Of a stretch of DNA of 5,149 bases, positions 1 through 5,149 are shown in pieces. The translations under genes were made by a program, and so were the position numbers. How positions within the stretch are numbered: the stretch's first letter is position 1; the number at the start of each line of letters is the position of its first letter. The notes below the pieces were generated by a model. It did no database searches, had not been told where the DNA came from, and saw only the letters and a list, made by a program, of their open reading frames with translations. Source of the stretch: Prevotellaceae bacterium (GTDB taxonomy: Bacteria > Bacteroidota > Bacteroidia > Bacteroidales > UBA932); contig JAITOP010000128.1 of assembly GCA_031289895.1 (NCBI GenBank), positions 1-5,149 on the forward strand. Reading direction: 5' to 3'.

Positions 1-119
1 AAAAACACATCTTGCACTGCATCAGAGGCTTCATCTCTGTTATTTAATAATCGAAACGCTAATGCGTAAAGTTTTTCCGCATGTGGTAGAAATTGTTTTT
101 TGAAATCTTCTGCTGTCAT
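1..119 (-). CDS. ECF-type RNA polymerase sigma factor, N-terminal part (cut by window edge)
   Basis: Only the first 39 codons are present; the gene runs off the left edge. The ATG at 119 opens a frame starting MTAEDFKKQF, then a stretch with the pattern LPHAEKLYALAFRLL followed by NNRDEASDAVQDVF. This is the usual start of sigma-70 region 2 in ECF (group 4) sigma factors: an amphipathic helix with 'LY.LAFRLL', then 'N..EA.DAVQ.VF', which binds the beta-prime subunit of RNA polymerase. The protein would direct RNA polymerase to a small regulon. In Bacteroidota such factors often work with an anti-sigma factor encoded next to them, but that would lie outside the window. The A-rich leader lacks a strong Shine-Dalgarno sequence, which is normal for the phylum. 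An ECF-like promoter lies just upstream, suggesting self-activation. The family call is fairly firm; the regulon and subgroup cannot be told from 39 residues. Confidence 0.82.
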   Translation of the reverse strand, partial: MTAEDFKKQFLPHAEKLYALAFRLLNNRDEASDAVQDVF

Positions 120-159
120 ATTGATTTTTCTCTCTGTTCATAGTAGCATTTTTTTACAA

Positions 160-185
160 GACGTATGCAGGCTGAAAATGTTACA
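160..185 (-). promoter_or_regulatory. Putative ECF-type promoter of the sigma-factor gene
   Basis: Read on the minus strand, TGTAACA (185-179) is followed by CGTC (163-160), with 16 bases between AAC and CGTC. AAC in the -35 element and CGTC in the -10 element at this spacing is the standard architecture of ECF sigma promoters. The CGTC ends 40 bases before the sigma-factor ATG, leaving room for a leader of about 30 bases. No TAnnTTTG housekeeping box is visible in the 120-219 gap. The inference is autoregulation by the encoded sigma factor; the match is short and could be chance. Confidence 0.45.
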
Positions 186-219
186 AAAAAATAAAAATTC
201 ATTGAAATATTATTTAAAA

Positions 220-822
220 TTACACTAAGACATATATTTGATTGCCTGAATATTCATAATATTCAAATCCAAAGGTTTCAATATCCGGATACGACATTTT
301 AAACCCATTTTGTGCGAGTGTATTAAGTCGGTTAAAAGCATTTGTTGCCGTAATATTTTGTGGAGAATGGGCTTGTTTGTTGAAGTAACAACATCGCTTA
401 ATGCTAAAGTTCGCAATGTAATTTTGAATACTATTGACAGCAGTAATAAGTTTCAATGATTCTAATAGTTGTTTTTTTGCTTTTGTTATTACTATACTTG
501 TGGGCTTCCTGTCTTTTAACTCATTCAATAAAAAATGCGTGTTATTTGCTGAATAAACAATAAAATCACATCTTTTTTTCCCTTGCTGAAAAATTGAAGG
601 TAATGATGTAATAAACTTATCATAATTGATGATTGTTATTGATAATTGCTGAGGATTAGAGTACTTTGCCATACCGTTACCACGTGAAGTATGCAGTTGC
701 ATTTCTCGGTTATTGTCTTCTATTTCAAAATAAAGTTCATTTGTATTCAATGCTATGTTTTTAACATTAGAATATGGGATGTGATAAAATGTAGTAAAAG
801 AATTTTTTAATAAATTTTCCAT
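220..822 (-). CDS. Hypothetical protein with a PD-(D/E)XK nuclease-like motif, partner of the upstream ATPase
   Basis: I do not recognise this 200-residue protein as a named family. It has no signal peptide or membrane segment, so it is probably cytoplasmic. Residues 83-103 read as two beta strands: KRCDFIVYS with Asp86, then HFLLNELK with Glu101 and Lys103. A basic helix follows (about 111-128, ITKAKKQLLESLKLI), with Gln118. Asp, then E-x-K, then a helix with Gln is the core pattern of PD-(D/E)XK nucleases, and 14 residues between Asp and Glu is a normal spacing. The region before (1-80) is mixed beta/alpha. The region after (136-200) has a CC pair (144-145) and an aromatic-rich tail (FGFEYYEY). 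The ATG lies 2 bases after the ATPase stop codon, so translation is probably coupled and the products probably work together. The likely role is the effector or DNA-processing subunit of an ATPase-nuclease pair. The motif may be fortuitous, and the protein could instead be a non-catalytic adaptor. Confidence 0.72.
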   Translation of the reverse strand: MENLLKNSFTTFYHIPYSNVKNIALNTNELYFEIEDNNREMQLHTSRGNGMAKYSNPQQLSITIINYDKFITSLPSIFQQGKKRCDFIVYSANNTHFLLNELKDRKPTSIVITKAKKQLLESLKLITAVNSIQNYIANFSIKRCCYFNKQAHSPQNITATNAFNRLNTLAQNGFKMSYPDIETFGFEYYEYSGNQIYVLV

Positions 823-824
823 AG

Positions 825-1970
825 TTATAATAGGGCATATTGGTCATAAATACTGTTTATTATATCAGAAAGAGGATTGGTATTAATCAGTCTTTCGTTT
901 TGTATTTTTAAATCAACAATTTTTCCTTCCTCAACTTGGTAAACAGCCAAATCATCATAATTGAATTTTACGCCATCAATTAAAGTGTTTTTATCATACG
1001 CTTTTATTAGCAAGTTTAGATGATTGATTATGTATGGACTGTGAGTGGACAAGAAAAGTTCAACTTCGTGTTTATTTTTAATGAAACATTTATCAATAAT
1101 ATCGTTCATCAATTGACATTGTGCATCGGGAAAAAGGCTCAGTTCCGGCTCTTCAATATGGATATAAATTTTCTTGTTAATATCGTCCAAATTGTGCACT
1201 GGTGTGAAATCTTTTAATTTACCTGTTCTTGATACATATTGTAACGCTGAACGGTCGAAAGCTTTTTCAAAATCAAAATGCTTTGAAAAATATTCTGTTA
1301 TAAGCGATATTGGAACAGTATTTTGAATGCCGGATGAACTATTTTTATAATCAATTTCAAAATCATCTTCATCAATAGATAAAATAGAATATTTTTTGCC
1401 TGAATTTGTGTTTTTTACCTTGAATTTCAGATTCAGAAAGTCTAACGGCATTTCTTTAACTTCTTCGGTAGCCAAATTAAAATCATCATAAACTTCATGA
1501 AAATAGAAACCTAAATATGCACCTTTTGTTGATGCTCCTTTATCTGCCCACAATGGAATAAGATTTCTCGTTTCGGAAATAAAACTGATTTTGTTAAAGT
1601 GAAGATTATCTTTATCTATTTTCTTGGCAACAGATAATTTTTTATTTTTATATGAGATTTCATATTCTTCGTTATTCTCAAATTTTGCTTTATAACTAAT
1701 TTCTGTATCATTTTTAACAAATTGGTTAAAACCACAATTTCTAAAATACTCTTCCGTTGTGAAAGGGAATGGAACTTTGGAAATATTACTATGTTTGAGA
1801 TATGACCGGATATTACATATCTTATAAAGATATCGAAACAAGGCTACTGTTTTCATTAACGTACTTTTACCACTCCCAGATTCTCCAATTAAAACTGTGA
1901 AAGGCTTAATGTCATCTATAGAAATTTTTTTTATAGGTCCCAAATTTTTTATGTGTATTGATTCTTTCAT
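825..1970 (-). CDS. AAA/ABC-type ATPase (AAA_15/OLD-like), first gene of a two-gene unit
   Basis: This 381-residue soluble ATPase has the order seen in the SMC/Rad50/OLD-like AAA_15 and AAA_21 groups. An N-terminal strand (SIHIKNLGPIKK) leads to Walker A GESGSGKST at 29-37. A long variable middle follows (about 45-205), which in this group forms the arm or dimerisation region. Then come a signature-like SSSGIQN (211-217), Walker B IYIHIEEPELSLFP (268-281, catalytic Glu about 273-274) and the switch-histidine loop LSTHSP (308-312, His310). Only about 70 residues follow His310, too few for the TOPRIM nuclease domain of OLD or GajA. A nuclease partner, if needed, must therefore be separate, and the next gene starts 2 bases downstream. 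The ATG at 1970 sits directly before the conserved first strand. A TATCTTTG promoter box lies 16 bases upstream. The gene looks more AT-rich than recJ and ubiA. The ATPase call is strong; a role in anti-phage defence is inference from fold and gene order. Confidence 0.9.
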   Translation of the reverse strand: MKESIHIKNLGPIKKISIDDIKPFTVLIGESGSGKSTLMKTVALFRYLYKICNIRSYLKHSNISKVPFPFTTEEYFRNCGFNQFVKNDTEISYKAKFENNEEYEISYKNKKLSVAKKIDKDNLHFNKISFISETRNLIPLWADKGASTKGAYLGFYFHEVYDDFNLATEEVKEMPLDFLNLKFKVKNTNSGKKYSILSIDEDDFEIDYKNSSSGIQNTVPISLITEYFSKHFDFEKAFDRSALQYVSRTGKLKDFTPVHNLDDINKKIYIHIEEPELSLFPDAQCQLMNDIIDKCFIKNKHEVELFLSTHSPYIINHLNLLIKAYDKNTLIDGVKFNYDDLAVYQVEEGKIVDLKIQNERLINTNPLSDIINSIYDQYALL

Positions 1971-1986
1971 AACTCTTATATTTTGA

Positions 1987-1994
1987 CAAAGATA
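1987..1994 (-). promoter_or_regulatory. Bacteroidetes -7 promoter box (TATCTTTG) for the ATPase operon
   Basis: The minus strand reads TATCTTTG, a full match to the Bacteroidetes -7 consensus TAnnTTTG, ending 16 bases before the ATPase ATG. Transcription would start only about 10 bases before the start codon, giving a very short leader. A TTTG (2024-2021) could be the -33 element, but the 26-base spacer is longer than the usual 19-23 or so. The box lies in the 54-base gap after the ubiA stop, so the ATPase pair probably has its own promoter even if some read-through from ubiA occurs. Confidence 0.55.
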
Positions 1995-2024
1995 AAAAAA
2001 ATAAATTAATTATTAATATCCAAA

Positions 2025-2891
2025 CTATAATAACATTTCAAAAACAAAAAATATTCCGAAAATGATGCTTGCAATTCCGTTTGTTGTAAAAAATGCTGCA
2101 TCTATTCTTTTCAAATCGCTTGGCTTTATTATAAGATGCTGATATATTAGCATTAATGAAAATATCAGAGAACCGGAAATATAAAATATTCCAAAATTAT
2201 TGAAACAATAAATTATGAAAAGAAAAATTATTACAACAAAATGTAAAAACGAAGAAAATATCATTGCTTTTTTGCGTCCTAAAACTGCTGGAATTGATTT
2301 TAGCGATTGGCTTTTATCAAAATCTTCGTCTTGCAAAGCATAAATAATATCGAAACCTGCCGTCCACAACAAAACTATTGCCGACAGAAAAATCGGTGTT
2401 GCGCTTAAATTTCCGCAAACAGCAATATATGCGCCCGCCGGAGCAATTGCAAGTGCCAAGCCAAGTACAAAATGACAGACTGCCGTAAAACGCTTTGTAT
2501 AACTGTAAATAATCACAATAAAAAGTGCTGCGGGCGATAAAAAAAACGTAAGATTATTTATGAAAAATGTTGTAAAACAAAACAGAATGCAATTTACAAC
2601 AACAAATGCCAATGCTTTTTTCGGTGAAATTATTTTTGCAGGAATTTCACGCTTTGCTGTGCGCGGATTTTTTGCGTCAATTTTGCGGTCGGCATATCGG
2701 TTGAAACCCATTGCCGCATTACGCGCAAAAATCATGCACAACAACATTTTTAAAAGTAAAATCCAATCGAATGATAATTCCGGTTTTTCGTAATATCCCA
2801 GAAAAAAACCAATGCACGCAAAGGGTAATGCAAATACGGTGTGTTCAAATTTTACGAGCGATATGTAATTTTTAATATTCGGCAATTTCAT
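2025..2891 (-). CDS. ubiA: UbiA-like polyprenyltransferase (quinone biosynthesis)
   Basis: This 288-residue integral membrane enzyme joins a polyprenyl diphosphate to an aromatic acceptor. Both Asp-rich motifs of the UbiA superfamily are intact: NRYADRKID (64-72, N-x3-D-x3-D) and DIIYALQDEDFD (181-192, D-x2-Y-x3-D-x3-D), which bind the diphosphate through magnesium. The conserved YSYTKRFT (129-136) and the LKSIPAVLGRKKA stretch (197-209) also fit. About eight or nine hydrophobic segments are visible, and the length is normal for the family. It resembles the 'UbiA-like' subgroup often labelled 4-hydroxybenzoate polyprenyltransferase. Bacteroidota make menaquinone, not ubiquinone, so the real acceptor may be a naphthoate, as for MqnP of the futalosine route; the sequence does not decide this. 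The ATG at 2891 lies 29 bases after the recJ stop with no promoter box between, suggesting co-transcription with recJ. The stop is TAG. The family is firm; the exact substrate is open. Confidence 0.93.
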   Translation of the reverse strand: MKLPNIKNYISLVKFEHTVFALPFACIGFFLGYYEKPELSFDWILLLKMLLCMIFARNAAMGFNRYADRKIDAKNPRTAKREIPAKIISPKKALAFVVVNCILFCFTTFFINNLTFFLSPAALFIVIIYSYTKRFTAVCHFVLGLALAIAPAGAYIAVCGNLSATPIFLSAIVLLWTAGFDIIYALQDEDFDKSQSLKSIPAVLGRKKAMIFSSFLHFVVIIFLFIIYCFNNFGIFYISGSLIFSLMLIYQHLIIKPSDLKRIDAAFFTTNGIASIIFGIFFVFEMLL

Positions 2892-2920
2892 TTACATTTT
2901 ACTGAATTTCGCGACGTATA

Positions 2921-4699
2921 TTACAAAAATTCTATTTTTTTACATTTTATATCTTTGACTCTCAACTGAATATTTGCAACACCTTGATAATAATTTTCAG
3001 CAATCGAATAACAAATATCAAAAGGATCTCCGTTTTTTATAAAATCAAAATGTTCCGCCAAATTAAACGCAATTCCGTGAAATGAGCGACTTGAGTTTTC
3101 CTGTATTATGTCGAGTTTTATATGTTTCGGTTCGTCTTTTTTTGATTCGTCTTTTTTTGATTCATCTTTTTGTGATTTATTAGATTGTCCCACTTTTCGG
3201 CTGTTGCCGTAGTCGTAAACATTTTGTGTGTGAAAAACGGGCGACATATTTCCGGGTCCAAACGGTTGAAATTGTTTTAGTATGCGGAAAAATTTAGGTG
3301 TAATTTGTTCAAAATCCAAATTTGCATCAATAATAACCTGCGGTATCATTGTTGATTCATCAATATTTTTGGCTACATATTCTTCAAATCGGGATTTAAA
3401 TTCTTCAAGATTTTCTTCTTTCATAGTAAGTCCTGCGGCGTAAGTGTGTCCACCGAATGTTTCCAACAAATCGGAACATGCCTCAACCGCTTGATGCAAA
3501 TCAAATCCGGGAATACTGCGTGCCGAACCTGATATTAATCCGTTTGATTTTGTAAGCACAATTGTAGGTCGGTAAAACGATTCTATAAGTCGCGATGCCA
3601 CAATTCCCACAACTCCTTTGTGCCAATCGGGATTGTAAACAACAGTGGCTTTTTTACTTTTATCTTCCGATTTCACCATTTCAATGGCTTTGAGAGTAAT
3701 TTCGCGGTCAACATTTTTACGCTCGTTGTTCATCAAATTTATATCTTCTGCTTGTTCTATCGCCGATTCGTTATCGTCTGCAACCAACAGTTTAACAGCG
3801 TTGCTGCCTTGTTCCATACGCCCCGCTGCATTTATCCGAGGTCCTATTTTAAATACAACATCGTCAATTGTTATTTGATGATTTTCAAGTCCCGAACTTT
3901 TTATTATTGCCAGCAATCCTTTACGTGGATTTTCATTCAGACGTTTTAGTCCGTAAAAAGCCAAAATTCTGTTTTCGCCTATAACAGGCACAATATCAGC
4001 AGCAATACTTACCGCAACAAGGTCGAGATATTTTTCAATATTTTCAGACGGAATATTATTTTCTTTTCCGAGAGCTTGAATTAATTTAAATCCTACGCCG
4101 CATCCCGAAAGTTCTTTAAACGGATATTCGCAATCAGTGCGTTTTGAATCAAGCACGGCAACGGCTTGTGGAATATCGTCGCCCGGAAGATGGTGGTCGC
4201 AGATAATAAAATCTATGTCTAATTGTTTTGCATAGTGTATTTTATCATTTGCTTTAATTCCGCAATCGAGGGCTATTATTAATTTTACGCCGGTTTCTTT
4301 TGCGTGGTCTATACCTTTTTTCGAAATTCCGTAACCTTCGTCGTGTCTGTCGGGAATATAATATGAAATTTTTTCATGAATTTTGTGAATAAACGAATAT
4401 ACCAACGCTACGGCAGTTGTGCCATCAACATCGTAATCGCCATAAACCATAATGTGTTCGTTGTTTGCAATTGCTTGATTTATACGATTAACCGCGTTTT
4501 GCATATCTTTCATAAGAAAAGGGTCGTGCAAATTTTCAAGCTGCGGACGAAAAAATAATTTTGCATCGTCGAAAGTATAAATTCCGCGCTGTACTAATAA
4601 GCGAGCAAGCGTTGTGTCAACGCCAAGACTTGCTGCCAGATTATCAATTTTTTCCGTATCACCGGCTGAGGGTTCTATCCATTTTTTTTCTATACTCAT
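2921..4699 (-). CDS. recJ: Single-stranded-DNA-specific exonuclease RecJ
   Basis: This 592-residue DHH/DHHA1 phosphoesterase degrades single-stranded DNA 5' to 3' in recombination and repair. Numbering from the ATG, the catalytic DHH-domain motifs are VYGDYDVDGTTA (85-96), ALDCGI (143-148), ICDHHLP (166-172) and AADIVP (233-238). GPRINAAGRM (286-295) follows. The DHHA1 domain has GVVGIVASRL (362-371), SGSARS and the FGGHTYAAG motif (415-423). A C-terminal OB-type region contains PFGPGN (479-484). All metal-binding residues appear present and the length is normal. One oddity is a Lys/Asp/Glu/Ser-rich insertion (about 505-525) built on a 15-base tandem repeat, between VG and HIKL of the OB domain. 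The chosen start is the ATG at 4699 (MSIEKKWIEP). An in-frame TTG at 4705 would add two residues, and a stop lies two codons beyond that. A TAACTTTG promoter box lies upstream, and ubiA follows closely downstream. Confidence 0.96.
   Translation of the reverse strand: MSIEKKWIEPSAGDTEKIDNLAASLGVDTTLARLLVQRGIYTFDDAKLFFRPQLENLHDPFLMKDMQNAVNRINQAIANNEHIMVYGDYDVDGTTAVALVYSFIHKIHEKISYYIPDRHDEGYGISKKGIDHAKETGVKLIIALDCGIKANDKIHYAKQLDIDFIICDHHLPGDDIPQAVAVLDSKRTDCEYPFKELSGCGVGFKLIQALGKENNIPSENIEKYLDLVAVSIAADIVPVIGENRILAFYGLKRLNENPRKGLLAIIKSSGLENHQITIDDVVFKIGPRINAAGRMEQGSNAVKLLVADDNESAIEQAEDINLMNNERKNVDREITLKAIEMVKSEDKSKKATVVYNPDWHKGVVGIVASRLIESFYRPTIVLTKSNGLISGSARSIPGFDLHQAVEACSDLLETFGGHTYAAGLTMKEENLEEFKSRFEEYVAKNIDESTMIPQVIIDANLDFEQITPKFFRILKQFQPFGPGNMSPVFHTQNVYDYGNSRKVGQSNKSQKDESKKDESKKDEPKHIKLDIIQENSSRSFHGIAFNLAEHFDFIKNGDPFDICYSIAENYYQGVANIQLRVKDIKCKKIEFL
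3131..3175 (-). repeat. 15-base tandem repeat inside recJ (encodes KDESK units)
   Basis: Two perfect copies of ttcgtctttttttga (3131-3145 and 3146-3160) are followed by a third with two mismatches (3161-3175). On the coding strand they encode successive Lys-Lys-Asp-Glu-Ser-type pentads in a charged linker. Each unit is a multiple of three, so gain or loss of a copy would lengthen or shorten the linker without a frameshift. The T7 runs are also potential slippage sites. The position is a loop between OB-domain strands, where extra residues are probably tolerated. Confidence 0.9.
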
Positions 4700-4760
4700 C
4701 CACAAATTTTAATAACGTTTCGAGCCAAGAAATTAAGCAACGTTGCCGAAACAAATTTTG

Positions 4761-4768
4761 CAAAGTTA
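4761..4768 (-). promoter_or_regulatory. Bacteroidetes -7 promoter box (TAACTTTG) upstream of recJ
   Basis: The minus strand reads TAACTTTG, a full TAnnTTTG match, ending 61 bases before the recJ ATG at 4699. This is a plausible promoter for the recJ-ubiA transcript, with a leader of roughly 55 bases. No TTTG or TTG is found at the expected -33 distance, so the promoter is supported by one element only. Confidence 0.45.
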
Positions 4769-4823
4769 GCATTTTTTGCTCATAGTACAGTTAATGTCTG
4801 TCAAATTTTGATTTTTTTTAAGA

Positions 4824-4858
4824 AAGAAGCAAGAAACAAGAAACAAGAAGCAAAAAGC
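4824..4858. repeat. Seven-base tandem repeat (AAGAAAC/AAGAAGC)
   Basis: Five consecutive heptamers read AAGAAGC, AAGAAAC, AAGAAAC, AAGAAGC and AAAAAGC on the plus strand. The first four differ only at the sixth base. The array is purine-rich on the plus strand and pyrimidine-rich on the strand used by recJ. It sits in non-coding DNA upstream of recJ, so it may be a slippage-prone simple repeat. No function can be assigned. Confidence 0.8.
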
Positions 4859-4859
4859 A

Positions 4860-4867
4860 CAAAGTTA
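4860..4867 (-). promoter_or_regulatory. Second TAACTTTG box upstream of recJ
   Basis: This is an exact second copy of the TAACTTTG octamer found at 4761-4768, 99 bases farther from recJ. It adjoins the heptamer array and leads a minus-strand stretch with repeated TAACTT words up to about 4900. It could be an upstream -7 element or just part of the low-complexity sequence. No -33 element is visible. Confidence 0.2.
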
Positions 4868-5061
4868 GAGAAGTTAAAACGTTAGTAAGTTAAAGAAGTT
4901 ATTAATTCAACTTTCGCAAGTTACTTACATCATTGATTTTTAAATACTTTTATGATTTATATTTTTCTCAATATAATGATTACAAATATTTTATTTATTA
5001 ACCTCATTTACACCTAATTTTTTCAAACAAAACAACCTCCGTAGCCAAAATTAATCCATCA

Positions 5062-5135
5062 AACAACCTCATTACCTCATTCAAATTAGATTTTAATATC
5101 CAAAACATTACAATGAGGTAATGAGGTCGTTGTTT
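5062..5135 (+). repeat. Long inverted repeat with T-tract, terminator-like
   Basis: ACCTCATTACCTCATT (5066-5081) and its exact reverse complement AATGAGGTAATGAGGT (5112-5127) form a perfect 16-base-pair stem with a 30-base loop. Alternatively, after a 3-base bulge, AACAA (5062-5066) can pair with TTGTT (5130-5134). Each arm is itself a near-direct repeat of ACCTCATT. On the plus strand the right arm leads within 5 bases to a run of eight T (5133-5140), as in an intrinsic terminator, though the loop is unusually long and the stem is A/T-rich. No plus-strand gene precedes it in the window. It may act for a transcript from outside, work weakly in both directions, or be a mobile repeat end. Confidence 0.6.
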
Positions 5136-5149
5136 TTTTTAACATATTG

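Larger units (their letters stand above)
4700..5149. other. 450-base region without a convincing gene upstream of recJ
   Basis: No reading frame here has a recognisable protein or convincing length. In order from recJ outward it holds a TAACTTTG box, the heptamer array, a second TAACTTTG box, and a stretch of repeated AAGTTA words on the plus strand (about 4861-4900). Beyond these come a very AT-rich segment (about 4930-5000), three AACCTC words at 5000, 5034 and 5065, and the long inverted repeat. The gene to the right lies beyond the window, so it is unclear whether this gap is a divergent or a tandem spacer. Confidence 0.7.

Noticed and set aside
186..219. Terminator after the 200-residue gene
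   Set aside because: A T-rich tract follows the stop on the minus strand, but there is no stable stem before it.
3620..3949. 109-codon plus-strand open frame inside recJ
   Set aside because: It lies fully antisense to the well-conserved RecJ catalytic and DHHA1 regions and its translation has no recognisable family features. The other overlapping frames within recJ, ubiA and the ATPase pair were rejected for the same reason.
4700..4705. TTG at 4705 as the recJ start
   Set aside because: The ATG two codons downstream is a stronger start and gives MSIEKKWIEP. Neither has a clear ribosome-binding site, so the TTG remains only an alternative.
4561..4785. 74-codon plus-strand open frame across the recJ start
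   Set aside because: It is antisense to the recJ N-terminus and upstream region and shows no domain or promoter support.
4896..4922. Two overlapping mini-hairpins (AAGTT/AACTT and AACTT/AAGTT) suggesting a switch
   Set aside because: The stems are only 5 base pairs and A/T-rich, lie far from any start codon, and are expected by chance among the repeated AAGTT words.
4952..5017. Short plus-strand frame encoding about 21 hydrophobic residues (MIYIFLNIMI...)
   Set aside because: It could suggest a small toxin, but AT-rich DNA readily encodes Ile/Phe/Leu-rich peptides. There is no ribosome-binding or promoter signal and no antitoxin RNA evidence.
5000..5081. CRISPR-like spaced AACCTC repeats
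   Set aside because: There are three short words at roughly 31-34 base spacing, but the shared core is only six bases, far below a CRISPR repeat length, and no cas genes are present.
5062..5140. Inverted repeat as an insertion-sequence end or a retron msr-msd
   Set aside because: There is no transposase, target-site duplication or reverse transcriptase in the window, so only the repeat itself is reported.

Overview
The window looks like AT-rich chromosomal DNA of a Bacteroidota (Bacteroidetes) bacterium. The evidence is the A/T-rich composition, the lack of clear Shine-Dalgarno sequences before the genes, and several TAnnTTTG boxes, which are the -7 element of the Bacteroidetes housekeeping sigma factor. 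The proteins (RecJ, a UbiA-like prenyltransferase, an ECF sigma factor) also fit that phylum. I cannot name a genus.

Every convincing gene lies on the minus strand, so the window reads from right to left. Bases 5149-4700 are a 450-base gap without a convincing gene. It holds a long inverted repeat ending in a T-tract, a short AAGAAAC-type tandem repeat, and the likely promoter region of recJ. Next come recJ (single-strand DNA exonuclease) and, 29 bases downstream, a ubiA-type polyprenyltransferase, probably in one transcript. After a 54-base gap with its own TATCTTTG promoter box comes a two-gene unit: an AAA/ABC-type ATPase of 381 residues and, only 2 bases after its stop, a 200-residue protein. 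The window ends with the N-terminus of an ECF sigma factor, preceded by what looks like an ECF-type promoter (AAC-N16-CGTC).

recJ and ubiA are housekeeping genes. The ATPase/200-residue pair is the accessory-looking part. The ATPase has Walker A, signature, Walker B and switch-histidine motifs but no fused nuclease domain. The partner carries a D-(14 residues)-ELK pattern on two predicted beta strands followed by a Gln-containing helix, as expected for a PD-(D/E)XK nuclease fold. The pair therefore resembles the ATPase-plus-nuclease layout of several anti-phage systems, without matching one that I can name. This is the best candidate for an undescribed system here, but the functional assignment is inference. 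Immune function, nuclease activity and novelty all remain unproven from sequence alone.
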